NCBI GenBank assembly: GCA_003566875.1
Contig: PXBQ01000361.1
Coordinates: 1 to 8,516, forward strand
Direction: 5' to 3'
DNA length: 8,516 nt
Origin: Spirochaetaceae bacterium
GTDB taxonomy: Bacteria; Spirochaetota; Spirochaetia; DSM-27196; PXBQ01
The translations under genes were made by a program, and so were the position numbers. Numbering within the stretch: position 1 is the stretch's first letter; each line of letters begins with the position of its first letter. The notes beneath the pieces are model-generated. The model was not told where the DNA came from and did no database searches. It saw only the letters and a list, made by a program, of their open reading frames with translations. Of the stretch, positions 5,530 through 8,516 are shown piece by piece.

Positions 5530-7530
5530 ATGATCAAGTCGCTCATGCTCATTCTTTCTCTCCGCGGAGTTCGACTCAAACCCGTGGTTATCTCTCTGGC
5601 GGTTCTGCTCGGCGTCTTCGTCGTTGTATTCGCCTTCCGACCGATGGACACGCGACGCGGACGCGTCGACGCACGGCTCGTGGACGAGTTGCGGCGGCAA
5701 GAGCAAACTCTCGAGCTGATCAAACAGAACATGGTCGGAATCGTCGAAGACAATGCGGAGGTCAGGGCTGCGCTCGGTCTGCCTCAGCGTGAGTACCGAC
5801 TCTCCGAGAGTCCGGGGCCGCCCGGTACGGTACACGATTCCGGCGGAGACGCGACCGCGTTTTTCCGCGCGGCAGAACGCCTCGTTGAACACCTCGACAC
5901 CGTCACCGTTACACGCGTCCTGACGACGCTGTTCGATTCACCCGAGCTTGTCGCGTCGCTCGAGGCGGAAGATCTCGAGGTGACTCATTCGGGCCCTTCG
6001 GCAGAGATAGTTCACCAGGGCATACCGGTAATACACGTCTCCGCGAAGAGCGACATGATCGAGTGGCGTCCGATAACGGGAACGGCCGAGACCACGACAC
6101 GAGACGTAAACGAGGCGACAACGTTTATTCGCCGCGTGGCGCCGGCGCTCCGACGCCACGCGACACACCTCGCTTCGCGTTCCCAAACCGTCGAGAGCAT
6201 CCCGGCGCTCGCGACGATTTCCCGCGCTGCAGCCGAAGCCGGGATCACATTCGCGCAGGTTCACGCGACGCGCGCGGGAACGTTTCGGTCGGTCCACGCC
6301 GGGTCGAGATTGCTGTTCGAGACCGGCGTCGACGCGCGTACGGGTGAGTACCACGTCGGGTCGGACACCGCAGACGATACCGATGAGTACGTCGAGATGC
6401 TGCTCGCGCGAATCCGTTCGGCAGACACGCGATCCGCGGCCGAAATCGCGCGCGACCGCGCGATCGCCGAAGCGGAAAAAGTGTTCGCCGACAAGTCGTT
6501 TCAAGCGTTTCTTCGCGATCGCGGCATTTCGATCGCGACCGAACCCACGTTCTCGCAAAGGTACATTCTGTACAAACTGCGGTCAAACGGATCGGCCGTT
6601 GGGGCATTCGGGATTCGCCGTGACACCGGCGAGCTTTGGCTACTCGACGAGGACGAACTGCCGATCGCGTCGTTTACCGCGCTCGGCGTCAGCTTGAGTG
6701 AACCCGCGCGAATACCTGCGACCGTACGGGTTCCGGGTGCGCGGAATTTCTTGTTAGTGGGTACTCACGAAGGTTTGGCCGACAGCATCATGATCGCGCG
6801 CGCGGACCCTTCGGTCGAGGAGATCTCCGTATTGAGCATCCCCCGTGACGTGTACGTGCGCGGCAGAAAGCTAAACGCCGTGTACTCGGCGTACGGAGCC
6901 GATCGCTTCGCCGATGAGATTACTGAGATAGTTGGACTTGAGATCGATAACTACATCGTGATCGACATGATGGCGTTCGCCGAAGTGATCGATATCCTCG
7001 GCGGTGTCGAAGTGACGTTAACCGAGGACCTCGTCGATCCGTTGTACCGGACGAAGGATCACGGCGAGTGGGGCACTTTGTATCTCCCACGCGGCACTCA
7101 CAATGTCAACGGCCTGCAGGCGCTGCGCGTAGCGCGCTCTCGCACGCTCGGTTCCGACTTCGAACGATCGCGACGCCAACACATAATCCTCGAAGGAATC
7201 CTTCTGCGACTTGGGGATCTCGGAAGCGCCGGTGTACGCCGGATGTATGATCTCGCCCATGTCTTCCACCGCCGGGTACAGACTAACTTGTCGCCGGCGC
7301 AGATGGTGCAGTACTTTCTTGCGTACCGCGACATGCCTCTCGCAAACAGGACGGTTATCGACACGACAAACGTCCTTTACGCGACGTATAGTAACTTGTA
7401 TTATTCAGGTAGGAGTAAGGACGACGTTGCCGATCATGCTCTTGGCGCGTGGATACTCCTGCCGGAGTCGAACGACTGGAATGTCGTGCGACGGTTTGTT
7501 CGTAATTGGATTTCAGGAGAACGAACATGA
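5530..7530 (+). CDS. Membrane-anchored LytR-CpsA-Psr (LCP) domain protein with long unassigned middle region
   Basis: LCP proteins transfer polyprenyl-linked glycopolymers to peptidoglycan or other acceptors outside the inner membrane. This 666-residue protein has a short basic N-terminus and one membrane helix (about 19-36). A heptad-like coiled segment (51-85) ends in VRAALGLP, reminiscent of the stalk before M23 peptidase domains. A region of about 300 residues (105-400), rich in Arg, Ala, Thr and Glu, follows that I cannot assign. The LCP domain runs from about 405 to 560: NFLLVGTHEGLADSIMIARADP, SIPRDVYV (436-443), KLNAVYSAYG (447-456), a conserved IDMMAFAEVIDILGGVEVTL stretch (478-497), LPRGTHNVNGLQALRVARSR (519-538) and SDFERSRRQ (542-550). 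The Arg residues that hold pyrophosphate in this family are present. His412 occupies the place of the first metal-binding Asp (GxD); Asp418 is kept. A tail of about 100 residues follows. The ATG at 5530 has no clear Shine-Dalgarno; ATG 5545 is an alternative. Its stop overlaps the next start (ATGA), so the two are translationally coupled. Confidence 0.88.
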   Translation: MIKSLMLILSLRGVRLKPVVISLAVLLGVFVVVFAFRPMDTRRGRVDARLVDELRRQEQTLELIKQNMVGIVEDNAEVRAALGLPQREYRLSESPGPPGTVHDSGGDATAFFRAAERLVEHLDTVTVTRVLTTLFDSPELVASLEAEDLEVTHSGPSAEIVHQGIPVIHVSAKSDMIEWRPITGTAETTTRDVNEATTFIRRVAPALRRHATHLASRSQTVESIPALATISRAAAEAGITFAQVHATRAGTFRSVHAGSRLLFETGVDARTGEYHVGSDTADDTDEYVEMLLARIRSADTRSAAEIARDRAIAEAEKVFADKSFQAFLRDRGISIATEPTFSQRYILYKLRSNGSAVGAFGIRRDTGELWLLDEDELPIASFTALGVSLSEPARIPATVRVPGARNFLLVGTHEGLADSIMIARADPSVEEISVLSIPRDVYVRGRKLNAVYSAYGADRFADEITEIVGLEIDNYIVIDMMAFAEVIDILGGVEVTLTEDLVDPLYRTKDHGEWGTLYLPRGTHNVNGLQALRVARSRTLGSDFERSRRQHIILEGILLRLGDLGSAGVRRMYDLAHVFHRRVQTNLSPAQMVQYFLAYRDMPLANRTVIDTTNVLYATYSNLYYSGRSKDDVADHALGAWILLPESNDWNVVRRFVRNWISGERT

Positions 7531-7751
7531 ATGAAATGGTCCCGAGAGAACAGCTTGTCGAGGTCGGAACTCGAGGGGTCGGAGGTGTCGCCGGCGGCGC
7601 GGTTGCTTTGCTTCTTGGGCGGGTCGTTACGATCATACCGGTCGTCGGAAACGTGGCATCGTCGCTTCTCGGTTTGGTGGGTATTGGACTGCTGGGATAC
7701 GGTGCGTACAACGTGTATAAGTTTATCCGCGGGTTGAAAGCCCGCTCGTGA
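7527..7751 (+). CDS. Small glycine-rich membrane protein, function unknown
   Basis: This 74-residue protein starts at ATG 7527, supported by GGAG seven bases upstream and by overlap with the LCP gene's stop (ATGA, four bases). Residues 1-16 are polar, followed by two hydrophobic, Gly-rich segments: about 22-46, GVAGGAVALLLG plus VVTIIPVVGNVASSLLG, and 47-64, LVGIGLLGYGAYNVYKF. They could form one or two membrane helices, and the protein ends in a basic RGLKARS. A Gly-zipper-like spacing (GGVAGG, GLVGIGLLGYG) suggests helix packing or oligomerisation in the inner membrane. I do not recognise the family. The tight coupling suggests it works with the LCP protein, perhaps as a partner or stabiliser; that is inference. 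Confidence 0.8.
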   Translation: MNEMVPREQLVEVGTRGVGGVAGGAVALLLGRVVTIIPVVGNVASSLLGLVGIGLLGYGAYNVYKFIRGLKARS

Positions 7752-7775
7752 TCAAAAAAGCTCACTAATCCCGAC

Positions 7776-7781
7776 AGGAGG
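7776..7781 (+). promoter_or_regulatory. Ribosome binding site of the LapA-like gene
   Basis: AGGAGG, five bases before the ATG at 7787, lies in a 35-base gap after the small membrane protein. It is one of the two strongest initiation signals in the window, so the LapA-like protein may be made in excess over the LCP protein from the same message. Confidence 0.8.
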
Positions 7782-7786
7782 CTCCG

Positions 7787-8086
7787 ATGCCGTGGAAATT
7801 GATTGTTTTTCTTATCGCGCTTGGTCTGGTAGTCGCGTTTGCCGGCTTCAATCTCGGCCATACATCGGACATTTCGTTCGGGTTTTATACCTTCGTGGAA
7901 GTCCCGATATTTATAAGTGTATTTGTCGGTTTCTTCGTCGGGTGTTTGATAACACTTCCGATTGCCGCGACTTCGCGATTCAGAGCGAAGCATCGTACGC
8001 CGAAAATCAAGAAGAGCCATGGCAAGAACAACACCGAAGCGGCAGACGACTTCATCGAAAAAGACACGGGGCACAACGTACCGTAG
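7787..8086 (+). CDS. LapA-like (DUF1049) two-helix inner-membrane protein
   Basis: This 99-residue protein has two membrane helices, about 3-21 (LIVFLIALGLVVAFAGF) and 39-61 (VPIFISVFVGFFVGCLITLP). They are joined by a short extracytoplasmic loop, NLGHTSDISFGFYTFVE. The cytoplasmic tail is basic and then acidic (RFRAKHRTPKIKKSHGK... ADDFIEKD). The N-terminal MPWKLIVFLI, the N-x-x-x-x-x-ISF(G)F pattern after helix 1, a Pro opening helix 2 and a Gly in its middle are the hallmarks of LapA/DUF1049. LapA of E. coli works in lipopolysaccharide assembly control; whether a spirochaete version does so is unproven, and true spirochaetes often lack LPS. The start is fixed by AGGAGG five bases upstream. 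The last 68 bases are shared, in a different frame, with the start of the next gene, so the tail is probably not strongly constrained. Confidence 0.8.
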   Translation: MPWKLIVFLIALGLVVAFAGFNLGHTSDISFGFYTFVEVPIFISVFVGFFVGCLITLPIAATSRFRAKHRTPKIKKSHGKNNTEAADDFIEKDTGHNVP

Positions 8087-8516
8087 GTCTTCTCTCGAAT
8101 CTACCTTTCGATTCGCACGATTCATAACGACCAAACTGCGTCGGCGCGGTAGATCGCGAGCAATAGTCTGGCTCGCCGTTCTGTTACTCGGCACGCCGGC
8201 GATCGCGCCGGCCGAGACGGCGCGCGACGAGCTGCGAAGAATTCTTGTGAAGCTGGAAAGCCCCGACCTCACCGAACAGCTCGCAGAACGGTACGGAACG
8301 CTTCTGATCTCGGCGTTACACGCATCGACCACACCTTCGTTCGCCTTTGAAGTGGTCGAGAGATTTGTGGACCAAACGCCCGTCGCCGATCGCGCGGGCG
8401 TCTATCGCGCGGCAGCCGAACTCGCGGAGTTGACAGGCGACTATGAGCGTGCGGCAAAGTACTTCGCCGCGACTTTTGAGCACTCCGAAAGCCGCGACCC
8501 GGCCGATGCACTTGCC
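8019..8516 (+). CDS. Exported TPR-like protein, partial (3' end off window)
   Basis: The frame is open from ATG 8019 to the window end (166 codons, no stop). The N-terminus has about 48 very basic Ser/Thr/Arg/Lys residues (MARTTPKRQTTSSKK...), ending in RRRGRSR. A hydrophobic stretch follows, AIVWLAVLLLGTPAIAPA (48-65), with a plausible signal peptidase site after APA. The mature part is helical and Ala/Glu/Arg-rich. Residues 127-158 (GVYRAAAELAELTGDYERAAKYFAAT in two helices) carry the TPR pattern, with Ala at small-residue positions and GDYERA at the turn; an earlier helix pair covers 68-118. No ATG, GTG or TTG occurs in frame between 8019 and GTG 8248, and starting there would delete the export signal, so ATG 8019 is the only standard start that keeps it. 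A weak GAAGAG precedes it by two bases. TPR lipoproteins and periplasmic TPR proteins often serve envelope assembly; the specific role is unknown. Confidence 0.7.
   Translation, partial: MARTTPKRQTTSSKKTRGTTYRRSSLESTFRFARFITTKLRRRGRSRAIVWLAVLLLGTPAIAPAETARDELRRILVKLESPDLTEQLAERYGTLLISALHASTTPSFAFEVVERFVDQTPVADRAGVYRAAAELAELTGDYERAAKYFAATFEHSESRDPADALA

Noticed and set aside
7355..8332. Long minus-strand open frame of 325 codons opposite the LCP tail, small membrane protein and LapA-like genes
   Set aside because: Its translation is Ser/Arg-rich with no recognisable motif and no ribosome binding site. It crosses three well-supported plus-strand genes; it is a by-product of their codon bias.

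Overview
The window looks like a chromosomal segment of a diderm bacterium with roughly 55-60% G+C, most likely a free-living spirochaete of the Spirochaeta/Treponema type. This is inferred from three things: a small signal-peptide beta-barrel protein ending in Phe, a lipoprotein, and a LytR-CpsA-Psr (LCP) / LapA-like gene run. No rRNA or other phylogenetic marker is present, so the placement is tentative. The DNA is gene-dense. I see no tRNA, rRNA, CRISPR array, insertion sequence or integrase, and no gene-free stretch longer than 300 bases.

Left arm (minus strand, 1-1551): two envelope genes read leftward. First is a 204-residue outer-membrane beta-barrel protein, starting at a TTG that gives a clean signal peptide. 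After it comes a lipoprotein that runs off the window edge and carries an Asp-box of the beta-propeller/sialidase-like kind. A 191-bp divergent region (1552-1742) separates them from the plus-strand genes. It holds a candidate promoter in each direction and an inverted repeat over the leftward promoter.

Centre (plus strand, 1743-5438): a compact folate/purine operon of folD, folE2, a stand-alone IMP cyclohydrolase and a stand-alone AICAR transformylase. The last two are the halves of what is usually one fused PurH protein. The logic is coherent. FolE2 starts tetrahydrofolate synthesis from GTP, FolD makes 10-formyl-tetrahydrofolate, and the two PurH pieces use that one-carbon unit to finish IMP.

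Right arm (plus strand, 5530 to the edge): an envelope-oriented run. It starts with a 666-residue membrane-anchored protein whose C-terminal half is an LCP domain. A 74-residue glycine-rich membrane protein follows, coupled through an ATGA overlap, then a LapA-like two-helix membrane protein. Last is an exported TPR-like protein whose start overlaps the LapA-like gene by 68 bases; it continues past the window. The points most worth a second look are the LCP protein's architecture and altered metal site, the split PurH with a changed active-site motif, and the out-of-frame overlap at the right end.
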